From contig JBAMDO010000284.1 of the NCBI GenBank assembly GCA_037074765.1, positions 1 to 55,946 on the forward strand: 55,946 nt of DNA, given 5' to 3'. A program made the translations under genes and the position numbers. Shown here piece after piece: positions 11,866-24,800 of the stretch. Source of the DNA: Mansonella perstans. Lineage: Eukaryota; Nematoda; Chromadorea; Rhabditida; Onchocercidae. The notes beneath the pieces are model-generated. The model had not been told where the DNA came from. It made no database searches and saw nothing but the letters and a program-made list of their open reading frames with translations. Positions within the stretch are counted from its first letter, which is position 1. Each line of letters begins with the position of its first letter.

Positions 11866-12039
11866 GAATGAAATCCGATGCGAATTGTATTTCAGTAATA
11901 AACTGACAATGTGGCATGTGCACAAACTGCAACAATAATTCTATTTATACTTCAGTTTCCTATTTCCATGAAAATCTTCATTCAATTTTTAATAATTCAG
12001 TACGGCCATGCAAAAGATACATGATGGATGTCTAATGGT

Positions 12040-12087
12040 CTGTTGAATCTTATGTCCATCTTTCTGTTGAAGCTTATATCCATCTTA
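12040..12087. repeat. 24-bp tandem duplication
   Basis: CTGTTGAATCTTATGTCCAT... at 12040-12063 is repeated with three changes at 12064-12087. It lies just before the larger minisatellite. Confidence 0.8.
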
Positions 12088-12095
12088 CCGCTGAT

Positions 12096-12236
12096 TAGCT
12101 ACTTATGTAGCTCACTGCAATAAATAGCTACTTACGTAGCTCATTCCAATGAATAGCTATTTATGTAGCTCATTCCAATAAATAGTTACTTATGTAGTTC
12201 ATTCCAATAAATAGCTATTTATGTAGCTCATTTCAG
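12096..12236. repeat. 29-bp minisatellite, about five copies, each containing a dyad
   Basis: Each unit begins TAGCTACTTATGTAGCT, followed by CATTCCAATAAA. AGCTAC and GTAGCT form an inverted pair around a TTAT spacer, so every unit could extrude a small hairpin. Copies differ by single transitions. Confidence 0.9.
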
Positions 12237-12500
12237 TGCTATTAAGCCATATCATTAGCACAGCTCTTTGAAGATCACTCAACAAATTACTTCTTGCTGT
12301 TGCAGAGAACTTTAAAAAAAAAACACTCATACGATGCATCTCGCTTACATTCTATGGTAAGTTAAGGAAATTTCCTTTCTCTTTCGCGATTTTAATGTTC
12401 CCATTTGATAATGTCCTGACTCGTGCTTTCTTATCAAATGGCACAAGGCTAATTATTTTTCTCGTCCGTAATACTCCTTCACTGCTTTATTTCAAAATAA

Positions 12501-12729
12501 CAAAGTCACCACAATGCAGTTATCTCTCTTCCTAATCTCTACCCACGTATCCCCCAACGTATCAGCCTAATATACAAAGCCACCACAGTGCAGTCATCTC
12601 CCTTCCTAATCCCTATCCATGTATCCCCCAAACGGATCAGCCTAATATCCGGAAGCCATCACAGTGCAGTCACCTCTCTTCCTAATCCCTAACCACGTAT
12701 CCCACAACGTATCAGCCTAGTATCCGGAA
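12501..12729. repeat. Three tandem copies of a ~75-bp unit
   Basis: Copies begin near 12501, 12575 and 12650 and share CACAGTGCAGTCATCTC, CTTCCTAATCCCTA, CACGTATCCC and ATCAGCCTAATATCC. Units are about 74-77 bp with scattered substitutions. The base composition is richer in C than the flanks. Confidence 0.9.
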
Positions 12730-12739
12730 AGGTAATAGA

Positions 12740-14310
12740 CAGAATGCTGCCAATAAAGATAGCTACTTATGCTAACAGTAGCAGCGTAATACCTGCATTG
12801 GCTATATTGACAAAAGTGTGAAGGCAAGAGAGCTGTCAGTATAGTCTTTTTGGGGCGTTTTCAGAGGTGCAAATCAAAAATGTTCCTGCTGGTGGCAGTC
12901 AGCTTGGCAAAACATTTCCGATATTATGCAATCCATAGTTGAAAGATTTTTCTTTTCACTTATTCTATATATTCCATCTTTTTCGCATTCATTTTTGGCT
13001 GCCGTATTTCTTTTTTTAGCACTCCTTTTCATCATCTGAGATTTCTGAGATTTTTTCCTTAACTGATAAGATCTTAATTGTTCGTAAATTATTGCCAATG
13101 CTATACATTTGCTTATTGGGCAAAAAAAAAAAAAAAAAAAAAAAAAACATTTACTTAAATAGCATAAAAACAAAGTTGTTTTATTTGTTGTTGAATGAGA
13201 ATACATTCCATTCATGCCGTATAATTTTATCATAAATTATTCCATATATTGCCATCTGTTAATTTTATAAATACATTCAGCTAATCTAAATGAATAAAGT
13301 CGTGTGTATTAGTTATATTATAATATATTGTTTTTATTTTTTTTCCCGTAGAAAATAATAATTCTGTCAAAGAGAGCAAAGTTTAATTGCTCTCTAACCT
13401 ATCTCTCATTCTTATTTCATTTCATTAATGCTTAATCTTTACTCAAAAATGTTTATTTTTTTTTTTTTTTTTCCTCTTCTGAAATAATTTATTAATGGAA
13501 TTATTGCAGTTTCAAATTTCAACGGTAATCATTCATAGGTTTCATCTATACGTTATTCTTTGAATATATTATTGATTTGTTTCCTTTAAATAATTTCCCT
13601 TTGAATGATAATTTTTTGAATTTCCTTTTTCATACTGAAACTAAAACAGTAATACAAAAAGCTAACTGTCCTTGTTTTCCTCTTCAATCATCTTTTGTTT
13701 CCTTCTTCTACCTTTTAACATAACTTATGAGTAGCAATACTAAATGTGACAAAAGCAATAATAGGAAAAAAAAAAAAAAATAAAGCATTCTCAATTTGTT
13801 TTACAGATGATATTACGATCATTGATATAATTAATTCGTTTCTTGATTTCCAATACTAATTCCGAAATTGAAAAAATTTTCAGGTTTTCAGGCTGTATCA
13901 ATGAAAATAATTCGATTGGTTTGGACGAGTTTTCTGTTCAAATAATTTGTTGTTGAAATGAGATTACTTTTCAATTTCAACTGTAGTCATTTGTAGGTTT
14001 CGCCAATTATCGAATCAAGGATAATGCCGAATCGTTTTGCTAGTACGCAGTCTTTGATTTATTCAGCTTTTATTTATTAATGCTGTACAAAAATGCCTTA
14101 TCCAAGAGCAATTTTTTTTTTACAGCATAGAACACCATTCTTGTTCAGTATTAGCGGCATTCCTGAGAACCATACCGTTTAATTCAACTAGTTAGACTGC
14201 CAACAATTTGGATTGCTCATCCTTAATAATCACATAGCAGTGTCCTACACTGTAACTGCATTTAAATAGATTGAGAAAGCAATATTTCTGCAGTTGTTTT
14301 TCTTTTTTTT
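12740..14310. other. Intergenic, homopolymer-rich stretch upstream of sek-1
   Basis: Contains a ~25-base A run at 13122-13146, T runs near 13450 and A runs near 13768. The only long open stretch (12874-13233, minus) reads through the poly-A tract as poly-phenylalanine and is not credible. The promoter of the downstream kinase is presumably here, but no element was recognised. Confidence 0.5.
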
Positions 14311-14342
14311 TTGCAGATAAAGGTAAACTGGGACGCCTTACA

Positions 14343-16719
14343 ATGCCTGAACCCGAAAGTGTACCAAATTTAGATCTTGATGATAAGTGCACGATGAAGT
14401 AAGACTTATATTCCAACATTAAATTACTGCCAGCATTTACGCCTACTATATATGTATCAAAAATTTTTTTTCCGTTCAAAGCAACTGTTTGCAGTAACAG
14501 TTAAAAGCAGTTATTTTGCTTTTTTATGAGTAGTTCTGAGCTGGTATATGTGTATGTTTGGACAAACTCAACCATTACTTTTTTCCGTAAAAAAGCTTTC
14601 ATTCAGCTAACAAAGAAATGATCGAATTTTTCTGAACTCTGTAGTGCCCCAAAAGTATTTCGTGAAGTTTACAGCAAATAGAAAAAGAATAGACAACACA
14701 TCAAAGTTGGATTGGCTCTTACGTTTGCAAATACTGAAAATGAAGCCATACATTTTGATATGGTATTGTGTCTACATCAAATACTTCCAGGTTTTCGGAA
14801 GATGGTGAAGAAGTTCAAGTACGAGCGCAAGAACTGGAGAAGATCGAGGAGCTTGGAAGGGGGGCATATGGAGTGGTTGAAAAAATGCGTCACCGTCAAA
14901 CGAATACTGTAATGGCTGTCAAGGTTGATTTAAGATAACGAACTTCTTGTAGTAGTTCCCATTTTAAAATAAAGGCGTAACTCATTATGAGATTTGCAGA
15001 GAAAAATAATTATTTTTTTCAGTAATTATTTTCATAGAAAGTAATTATTTTCATTATGAGATTTGCAGAGAAAGTAATTATTTTCAGTAATTATTTTTTT
15101 TTTCATAGAAAGTAATTATTTTCATAAAAACTGTTTTTCAGCGTATCCATTCTCAAATAAATGATGAAAGTCAAAAGCGAATGCTTGTAGAATTACAAGC
15201 TTGTATGAAAAGTGGCTGTTGTCCACAGGTAGCCTTTGCGCTTTAAAGTTGTGTTTTGTTATAATAGAGAATGATATTTTATGCAACTGGAATATTCTGT
15301 TTTGGACTTTTCAGATATTTCATGAGCTTTTTATATTTTTCAAACCAGACATGCATGATTTCAAGTCATTTTCATATGGTGCGTTTTTACGGAGCAATGT
15401 TTCGTGAAGGCGACGTATGGATTTGCATGGAAGTAATGGATACGTCACTCGATAAATTTTATCGAATGTGTTTTGATTCGAGTGGTCCTTTGCCAGAAAT
15501 GTTCATAGCTAAATGTGCTCTTTCAGTGAGTAGAGTGTTAAAATTAAATGTTAACTTATTTAATGAATGTCTGCTTATTTAAAGCTAGTTTGTTTAATAA
15601 GAAGTAAGATGTTATGGGTGACAAACTATGATGTCTTGTAATAAACTGCTTAATTCCTTGCTTCAAGGAAGAACAATACAGAATAAATTTCTTTAGGTTG
15701 TTGAGGGACTGAATTTTATGAAAAACCAAATGAATCTAATACATCGAGATGTTAAGCCGTCAAATATACTGCTGAATAAGCAAGGAGCAGTGAAGATTTG
15801 TGACTTTGGCATTTCAGGCCATTTGACAAATTCTGTAAGTGATTTGTCTTATTTGCAATATTCCTGGCCGAAATTTCTGGTTTAGTTCATTCTAATAGGT
15901 GAAACAAAAAGAAATCTTTTTTGCTCAGTGTTTCAAAATAGATTTGTTGTTTAGAATCATGTTTAGGTTGCAAAAACAGTGAATGCAGGTTGCAAACCTT
16001 ATATGCCTCCGGAAAGAATTGAGGGCGAAAAGAAGGTTGCTTATGATGTCCGAGCCGATGTGTGGAGCTTAGGTATTACTCTGGTATGTACATTTATTTC
16101 CACAAATTTGTTCTAGCGTATCAATATTATACCATTAATATTGGCCTAGGTTTTGCTATTATTCCCCATTTTATGAGATCCAGTAATAATTCTTTTCGAT
16201 GTTATTCACATTCAGAATCTAAATTCATTACATTTAGGTGGAAATAGCCGCGGGATCCCATCCATATTCTAAATGGAAAACGCCATTTGAGCAACTGAAA
16301 CAGGTTGTTCATGAACCAGCACCAAGATTGTCTCCCAGCTTGGGATACAGCGATAATTTTCAAGACTTTGTTGCTCAATGGTATCTAGTGTATTTCGGAC
16401 TTTATTATTCAGTTTTTAGCCTTAAAATTAAATAAATTTCATTTTTCTTCCAATTAATGTGACCCAAAGTTGTAATTTCTTCTATTTGCATGCTTTTTTC
16501 AGTTTGACAAAAGACTACAACAATAGGCCGAAATATCCGGATCTGTTGGCTCACAGATTCCTGGACGATGCTCGTACTGATCATAAATTTTCAATGGGAG
16601 TCTTTGTCCAAGGCATTTTAGGTGTAGCGGAACGTGGACGTGAATCCGTTCTTCAAATTTTTAACAGTGAAACACCAGTTCCAGAGTCCGTTGATCCGTC
16701 AACAATTCATCATCTGTAA
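14343..16719 (+). CDS. sek-1: MAP kinase kinase, MKK3/6 type (SEK-1-like)
   Basis: Dual-specificity kinase of the p38 stress and innate-immunity pathway. Eight exons (14343-14398, 14791-14923, 15142-15228, 15376-15525, 15697-15834, 15967-16083, 16238-16380, 16503-16719) give 346 residues, the usual family length. Visible motifs are the glycine loop [13 protein letters not shown], catalytic lysine in [38 protein letters not shown], activation-loop serine and threonine in [14 protein letters not shown] and DVWSLGIT. The start chosen is the first ATG after TTTGCAG at 14316; the frame is open further upstream, so an extra 5' exon is possible. All junctions agree in phase, but the acceptor before 15376 reads TTTTCAT instead of TTTTCAG. 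An in-frame AG 27 bases upstream could substitute and would add nine residues. Confidence 0.93.
14983..15123. repeat. ~70-bp tandem duplication in a sek-1 intron
   Basis: CATTATGAGATTTGCAGAGAAA followed by AATTATTTTC-rich sequence occurs at 14983-15051 and again from 15052. It expands the intron between the exons ending 14923 and starting 15142 without touching coding sequence. Copies differ mainly in T-run length. Confidence 0.85.
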
Positions 16720-19700
16720 TCAGTGACTTAAAAAATATTTCTTTTTTTTTTTTGTTTGATTCTCTCTCATTTTTTTCATACTTTACCACAATAACGACAA
16801 TCCTATCAAAATCAGTGTGAATGAAATGGGCTTATGAATTTTTTTCGTTTTGGAACTCCGCGTTAAAATTTGTTTATTGCTAAACTACTCTTCAGAATGC
16901 ACCAGTTGGGCAGTTCCAAACCATTAGGCCAAAATCGTTTGGCCTATTTAGCTAAAGGATCTCATTAAACAACCACTATCTCTTCTAAAACCAAATTCTT
17001 CGCGCTCTTAATCATCTTGTTATGGTTTTTCATGTAAGGATTTGTTTATCTTATTTCATGCTAGCTTAGAATTTTTGTGAAGATGATGAAGCTGTACACA
17101 TTTTAGATGATTCATTTAAGGTACTGATAGCTGAATCCTACTTCCAATTTAAATTGTCTATTGGTTGCCATTTTGAAATTTTAAGTGTAAGAATACAATA
17201 TTTAAACTGAAATTGGAGTGGATTTTAACTTCTTTTCTGTTTCGTGTATTTACTGTAACTGCAGGATTTGTAAAGGAGACATTTCTATCTTGCAGTTTGA
17301 ATCGGACAGAATTTTCAGAAAGTGTTCCTTCTTTCATTTTATTCGTTTGTTTCATCATTTTGTGCCAGTTTATGATGCGTGTTATCTAGAATTATCGTTC
17401 TGGTGAAATTTATCCAAATTTTGCTATTTCAAATTTTCATACACGAAAGCTGATGGTGATTATTGAAATGTCTGAGTACGGTGACACCAAATAAGGTATT
17501 ATTCAGTGTTATTTTGATCGTCTAGTTTTCTATCAATATTTTTCAAACCGTCTTAAGTCTTATGTGTTCCGGAAAAATATCCCGAAGATTCTGTTAGTGA
17601 GATTAGAACTGCTCAGGTTTTAACATTGTAAGGCCAAGTTGTAGTTTGGCATTGTTATGTTTTTTGTTGAATTTGGTTTCATATTTAATCATGCCTCGTC
17701 AGCAGCATAAGCAAATCCAGTACTTTCTGTTGTGTTGTTCATTTTTAATGCTCATTCAGATCATTTTTATCTTATTTATTCATTTAATGTGTCTTTCTCT
17801 TATGTAGTCTGATGTCTTTATTTTGATCCATTCTAAAGAGATGAACTGAGTCATTATGAAGTTCAGCAAAACAAAATTTTTTTCGCGCTACCAGTTATAA
17901 TGGTGTTTTCCATACCATCTGCTGATCAGTTATTTTCTCTAGTTATTGCCGATTTTATCAATATTCGTGTTAAATAAAGATGGATGTAATATCTGCAAAT
18001 GGACCTGAATTTTTATCTAAGAATTTTAGAAACGCTCTGAGTCGTACTTTGACTTACTGCTAGCCGGCACTGATGGCCAGGTTAATTTGATAGAATTTTC
18101 TTTTCTTTCACTCAAGTTCTGTTCATTCGAAAAACAGTAAGCTTCAATATAATGAATGGAATAACTATGTTATTTTATGTGGTTTTATAAAAATGCTGAA
18201 AAATAGTGGGTTTCATGTGGATAGAAGTGGGTCGAGAAGAGGAGATAATTTAACGTCACGATCTGCAATGGATTTGATTATAGGTGGAACTGTGATGAAG
18301 GAGAGGACCGGTAGTACAGAGAAATGAGCTGCATGGACCAGAGATTTGTGTGAACAGAATGAATCCATCATTTTACTTGTTTTCCTTTATTATCATCAAT
18401 TCTTCGGCTTGGTTTTTTGCTCTTTGAGTTTGAAATGAGCTCAGTGTTTTTTTCTTTTGAAGAAAAATCCTAATTCAAATTCTTTTTCTGATCACAGAAT
18501 GCAACGGACAAAAAATGAATTTTTTTTACATCAGATAAAGAGATGAAACCTGGAGAATGAGATCAGAACTTTGACAAATCTGTGGTCATTGAAATTCTGT
18601 TACAATAATGCATGCTTTACCTGATGAGGACCAGTTCAATTATCTAAAGGAGACTAACAGTTTCCTTTTCAGATTCTCGTATTGCCTACAATACTAAAAG
18701 TCAAGTGATGATTTTTTCCTTGTTCTGATTGATTCCATCAGAATTAAAGGATAATTTTAGGAAATTTCGGTTTTTTACCAGCAGACGTAAATTTATAATG
18801 GCATATTCTTTCAGGGACATGTTTCACTGATTACATTGAAAGAGTAATTCAATTCGGAGAAATTTCTATCAAATATCCACCAATGCCATTACGCTTAGGG
18901 TGAGCTCTTCTGTGATTGTAGCAAATTCGACCTCAGTTGGTCAAGAATGTGATTCAGGAATTCAACACCAATTTTAATTCAATTTGTGTGACTGATAGAG
19001 AAACAGAAAAACAGTGAGAAATAAGTACGTACATATAACATCGCACATTTCACAAGGTCGCATTTACATTCATCCGTTTTCATAAATGCCCTAAATGGCA
19101 GTTGTACGGGTAAATCAACTTCTTACCTTATCCTTCCTGCTATCTTTTCAGCAATTTTTCCATTATTTTTAAAGATTATTTCATTATTTGCAATGTCCTG
19201 AAGATGTTGCTTCTGAACTGTTTGCTTCTCTCTTTAACTGAGTATAATTTATGAATTTGATTTTGTTATTTGTTCCATTTATGAGTTTTTATTACATTAT
19301 AATCATAATGACTTCATTTTTTTGTATGTATGAAGATGACTCAAAAAAGTCAAGTTTTCTATGAAAACTGAAAAGCCTTTCGCAGTACTCATTCGAGCTC
19401 TGTTATCATTGTGTATTGTAGAAAGATGTTGTCTATTTTAATTTTGAAAATTTCGTGGACAGAAAACAATCGAAATAGCGCTGCTCATATATTTTAATTA
19501 TATAGACTTTTCTATTCCCTAAGCAAATTCCAAATTTCCACTACTTTTGGTTAGATAACTATAAACTGTTCTTGTTGCGCAATTTTCGGATTTTGAATAG
19601 AAGCAGATAACATTTGTTATATTGTATTGAAGATTCAGTTGGAAGTCTGTTTTTCGAAAATGTGAACTTTTTTTCGATCAGTGCACATGAATTACAAAAA

Positions 19701-19960
19701 AAATCATAAATCTCCTCCTTCCTTTAATTTTCGCTAATCTTTTTCTCGTTACTGTCCCTATTCTTTGCATCTACGGCAAGATGTGAACTAACTGGGCGAG
19801 CGATGTGCAAAAATTAGTTGCGGCACAAGTTTTTGCATTATTTTCCACGTGAATATAAAAGAAAGGAAATCAGGCGCCTCTTCTTCATCACTATATTTAT
19901 GTACTAATCAGATTTCACCACAGCAGACTGAAAATTTGAAGGTGAGAAAAATAAATAGAT
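16720..19960 (+). other. sek-1 3' region, then scattered exon-like segments of an unknown gene
   Basis: Beyond the sek-1 stop there is AT-rich UTR-like sequence to about 17400. Then several plus-strand pieces look coding: an ATG at 17980 (MDVISANGPEFLSKNF), 18205-18327 (GFHVDRSGSRRGDNL, TSRSAMDLIIGGTV), about 18608-18710 (MHALPDEDQFNYLKETN, then NSRIAYNTKSQ after TTTTCAG), 18816-18897 (TCFTDYIERVIQFGEIS) and 19860-19940 (SGASSSSLYLC, donor AAG|GTGAGA). Several end at canonical splice sites, but phases could not be joined into one frame and no domain is recognised. They may be a diverged gene, a pseudogene or chance. Confidence 0.25.
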
Positions 19961-21550
19961 CCAAAAACAAGTTCTTAGATACTCATAAAGTTTTCTTTCT
20001 TTTCTTTGCTTCTACTGCCCAACTCTTCCTTTTTCTTCGAAACAGTCTTACCTCTTCTTTTTCTCTGAACTGAACACCATTACTGCATTTAAAACATGTT
20101 TTCCGCGTTTTCTTGTCTCTTCTGGCCCTTCTTTACTCATCATTTCGAGAGTGCTGGTTCTGAACATTCATCAAAATTATCAGACGAAACAAATATTCAG
20201 ATTGGTATTTGCGTTATATTGTCGAGTAGTAATTAGGGACATACCGTTATATTTTCGAATTCTAGTGCTAAATTTCTGTGGTGTCTGGAGCATGATAGTC
20301 CAATCATTTCGAACCATTTATATACCTACCCACCTAGTTTGTGCAAAAAAATTTAATTCATACTATCGAATGCTTCTTTTTTAGCTTTTCAGAAGTTCTG
20401 CAGCTCAGATTTGTTTCTGGATTTTAATTTTTTGATTTTTAAACGTAATAATAGACGTCGTGATTTGGCTTCGCTAACGAAGATCTGGAAGATTTCATCC
20501 ACGATGAATGAATTCATTGAGCCTGCGCAATGAATTTTGCAAATGGAACTGTGCCCACATTTTACTTAGAGATTCATTTGTGAAAGCCTAGCAAATTTGG
20601 AGATGACAGCGAGATCTTGAGGCCGTAGGTTTTGATAGAATATCCTTATCTTAAAAAGACAAGTTCCATCTGCCCGGATTTGGAGTACGAATTGTCCCTT
20701 TCCTAGGATCGTTGCCCGAAGGCTAATGGGCCCATCCTGTTCGTGGACAAACTTCGCCTTTTTCCTACAGCAAAAGAGGTATCCGTAAAACAAATAAACG
20801 CAGAGAAACTAAGCTTCCGACTGGTTGCTTTTGATACAAAATGAATATACAAAAAGAATTAAAATACTTTAAATTAAATATTTATTTAGAATTGAAATAA
20901 AATAATAATAGATATTATTGAAAGGAAAGATATAATTAGCTCGAGTGTTCAGCTGAGATCGAAATTAATAACTGCTGCGTAGTGTAAAAACTACTGGAAA
21001 TGAGAAACTGGAAAAAAAAATAATGCTTGATCTATTCAATTCTAAATACGTGATATTTGTTAGAATAGAGGCGGATAACTACAAGTTGCAAACCATACAA
21101 AACTTCATCGTCATTAGAGGATAATTAGAGATAATGGAAAAGTGGAGATGGTTTTTGCTGGTTAATTTCATGAACAATTTATTTGACCATCTAAATTTGC
21201 AGTTTGTAATTCTTACACTTACTACAATTAATGAGAATAGCATCAGGGCATCTCATAATTTTCCGAGCAGACTGTGGAAATTTGCTATCACATTTTATCA
21301 TTGAAACTATTACGCAATAAAAATTACAACTTCACTGCTGCTGACCTTTTAAAGAGCTTACTAATAATCATCCATAAATTTGTTAGGTCAATTTGACAGT
21401 TTACATTCGATGAGGTTACATTTGCGATCTGCATATAATAAAAATTGTTTTCGATCCATTTTCAGGAGCCTATGGCGGGATGTTGAAACTGCATGAAAAT
21501 TATGCAGCAAGTAATGCTGACCAGTGAGTGCCATGCCATTGCCATTCTCT
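19960..21550. other. Non-coding stretch, nothing recognised
   Basis: No supported gene. 20566-20793 on the minus strand is open and less AT-rich (ending in NLRPQDLAVISKFARL), but it has no ATG start and no family resemblance. Confidence 0.4.
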
Positions 21551-21559
21551 TCATATCTC

Positions 21560-21800
21560 CATGTCTTCAATATCATCAATGCCAATTTTTATTTGAAGAA
21601 GTTAAGAATTTCAATGAGGTGGAAGTCCGGTGAAGCATGTGGTGGGCAGTAAGCAAATAAATGCCCTTACTCCGCCACATAACATTACTTTATCCTTTTT
21701 CCTGTTTTCCTTCAGCTGCCTGTGCTTTTTCAAATAATATTCGAAGGATGCTTGCCCATCACCACTTTTTTTAGTTATCTCTAAGTCCCTGTGTACCACT
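21560..21800 (-). mobile_element. Decayed mariner/Tc1-like transposase fragment
   Basis: The minus strand reads KDKVMLCGGVRA, resembling the VMVWGGV stretch of mariner transposases. About ten codons later, in another frame, it reads YCPPHASPDFHLIEILNF, resembling the PPYSPDLxPIE block that holds the third catalytic acidic residue. The normally longer spacer between the blocks is missing and the frame shifts, so this would be an internally deleted relic. No terminal inverted repeats were identified. Confidence 0.35.
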
Positions 21801-24800
21801 ACTTTTTTAATACATTTAGGTTTTCACCTAAATGAAGCAGGTGAACATTGATTCACTGTTGATTCCACTACGCTATCATTGAAGTGCTTTTCAAACTGTC
21901 AGCGTTCTATCAGTCACAGTATATTTCCCATCGCTTTGAATTCTGAGTAAACAGTACTTAAGTTTAAGGACTCATTTTAAGGCGCATTAATCAGTACTAT
22001 ATTCATCATGTTGTTGTCATTTGGTTATAAATTAAATTGGCACCATAGCTCCTGATTTCATATTCGTTCTGATTCTCAAAGAGCATTAAGATTGTTTGCT
22101 TACACCACTTCGATTTCGTAGGATGATAAAATGTGATTGGACTAGCTTAACACTTTAATTTGTTTCTACCTTTTGCTAAGATTTCAGTTTCTTGAATTAA
22201 TGACGCAAAAATCAATAATAGACTGTGACTTTAAAAACGGTAAGTAAAGGATACATGTTTTTTTTCTTATGAAATAGAATGGTTTTGATGAACTACTCCA
22301 AAGGTTCCTCAATTGTTTTCAAATCGCGATGGAACCAGTGTCATGTCTCTTGAATTCCCCGGTAAAATTATCCTATGGGTCCTTCAAGATCACATGTAAT
22401 TATTACAGTCCAAATTTCAATTCTTTAGAAGTTTAAAACTTTTGACTGGGAGTATCCTGATCTGAGATGTATGATGGTATTGAAGGATTTATTTGTGTGC
22501 TATAATTTGACGGTCCTTAAATGGAACTGTGATATTCAAATATCTTCACCTAATGAGTAATTGACTTCAATAATTAGGGTCCTTTGTGCAGCTCTTCTTG
22601 AGACCAAATTATAGCATGAAATAAATGATTCAGAACAGCTGGTTGTAAGTGGTAATTTCAGGACTTCTGCGTCAGGCATTAGAGAATATTTTTATGCATA
22701 TGGCCCCATATAGGCATGTATGTATATATATATACATCTTCGAAACGGTGCTTCTACATTGTTTATATAAATATATATGGGCATATAGTGATCAAAAGCG
22801 TAAAATTTCGCAATTTATGCTAATTTGAATCTCTTTTTGAGCTATATTCTATCTCGTGTTGGACGATTGATGCTAATTACGACAAATAAATTTTTTTCTG
22901 AGGGAAGGGAGAATGAAATTTCGAGAAATAAATGTTTTACTTATATGTTGGCAAGAAAGGTAGGCCATCATTTACTTCGAAACAGGTGGTTCTACATTAC
23001 TTTATTTATCCAGTCATCCTTTTACTATTCAGACTGTTCGAATCATGAAGAATGCCAAGCAGAGGAATCGCATAATTTCAACAACTTAAACCCATAAGCT
23101 AATCCATACTATTTCATATTTCTTTTCTTCTATATCCTTCTAAAACCTCTTGAACAAGTGATAAAGGTATTTGATAGAGGATTAACCAACAATTTTTAGG
23201 ACAGCAGTTTGTCCGACTGCTCAATTTTTCTTACTTATTTTTCATTGTCGCCTTCAAATCCAGATCTTTTGTCTCATTTCTTGTTGGTTATCTCAGCGTC
23301 CCGCAATCAAATTGTTATTCCTCCAGTTTTGGTGACAATTTCCGCCTGGAACATTGATCTTCCCATTAGTTCAGCTTTGCTTATCCGCTGTAATTCTATT
23401 TGTTCGAACACATTGTAACGTGAAAGGTAGGTCTTCTTTCTTTTTCTTCTCTTCTTTCTTTTTTTCTCCCTCTCTTTCTTCCTTTCTCTTTCCTTCTATC
23501 AAAAACCCTTTAGCCAATATATCTCAAAGTTCTCCGTCTTCTCCAAAAGGAAACTTTCCAACCTTGAAAGTTTAAGAAGGAAAAGAAATTCCCATTTATT
23601 TTCGTCATCGATCCAAGTCTACGCCTCTTTTTTCTTCCAAACACTTTTCGAATGAAATTCTGCAAAAAAAATGGAGCGGGCCTCACGTCTCCCCATCGTC
23701 TGTTCCTTTTCTATTTCATGTTCCCCAGGTCGAGCTATGGCAATTCATTTCGAGTTCTTATTAAAAAAACTTCATGACGAATTTCGCATATATTTTTTAT
23801 TGCGTTCAGTTTGACATTTATATAACAAATGTCAAGATGATTCTATTTTTTAAATAATCATTGCATCTTTTATTTGCAATCGCAGTGTTTGTTTTCAGGA
23901 CTGTTTGATTATTCAGAACAACGTGTCTTTCTGTGTCTTTCTGTGACGATATGCCCACATGTGGGACAAATGTCATATACTGACCTCATGTAATGAACCG
24001 ATGAAAACCCATTGTCAAATCTTTCCATTATTTCACTACACGGCCAGATTTTCAACGGCCACATGCGTAGGCCATTATTGAGAAACTTATTGGAGCATAA
24101 TTTTTCTCGGCTGATTCCATTAGATACATCAATGCTTATAGTCGTTATGTAATTCAGTTCCATATAAACATACCATTTAGCAGTCAAAAACAAAAATTTT
24201 TAAATTGAGACTATAGTAAATTTAACAGTGCACTTGAGATTTCAAAAAAAAAAAGTCTGATTTTAAATTTAAATCACTTTTACAGTATTCACAAACTGGA
24301 GTGCAATATTTACCTCCTTTTTTCTAAATCATTTTTTTTCCTAAAATTGCTCTGTAGCGATCAGAACTGGTCACATTATCTTCTCATCTGACCTTTTTTA
24401 AAAATCTTGCAACATTGCTCGATTTACCATTATTTTTTCTACGGCAAAGAAAAAATTTCCTGTGACTACACAAAATAAGAAATTTTTCAAAGAGAGATAT
24501 GTATCATACAAATGAGATTGGGCAGGATTTTGGAACTGATATGAAAAGGACGGCGAAAGCAAGGAATGGATTCAAATTTTGAAACGTTTTAATGGAATTT
24601 TCATTGGGAATTATGTAAACGAGTTTATAATCGTCAGATTAGTGAAAATGTTTATTAGATTATCTGTGAGAGAGCTGTTGGCTGGGTGAAATTCATTCGC
24701 TTAAACCTTTCATTTGCTATATGACTTCGATGGCTGCTATATTTGTTTAATTTCTTTTTTGTATCGCAATCGAACGGAGAAATTGCATATACACTTTTAC

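Noticed and set aside
12874..13233. 119-codon open stretch on the minus strand
   Set aside because: It depends on translating a poly-A/T tract as poly-phenylalanine; the remainder is lysine/serine-rich low complexity with no family signal.
15315..15375. Larger sek-1 insertion using the acceptor at 15314
   Set aside because: It would add 61 bases and break the frame, so it cannot be the normal junction.
23909..24193. Minus-strand ORF with CPTCGH, possible zinc finger
   Set aside because: Only one Cys pair with correct spacing and no partner ligands in place; the rest has no similarity I recognise.
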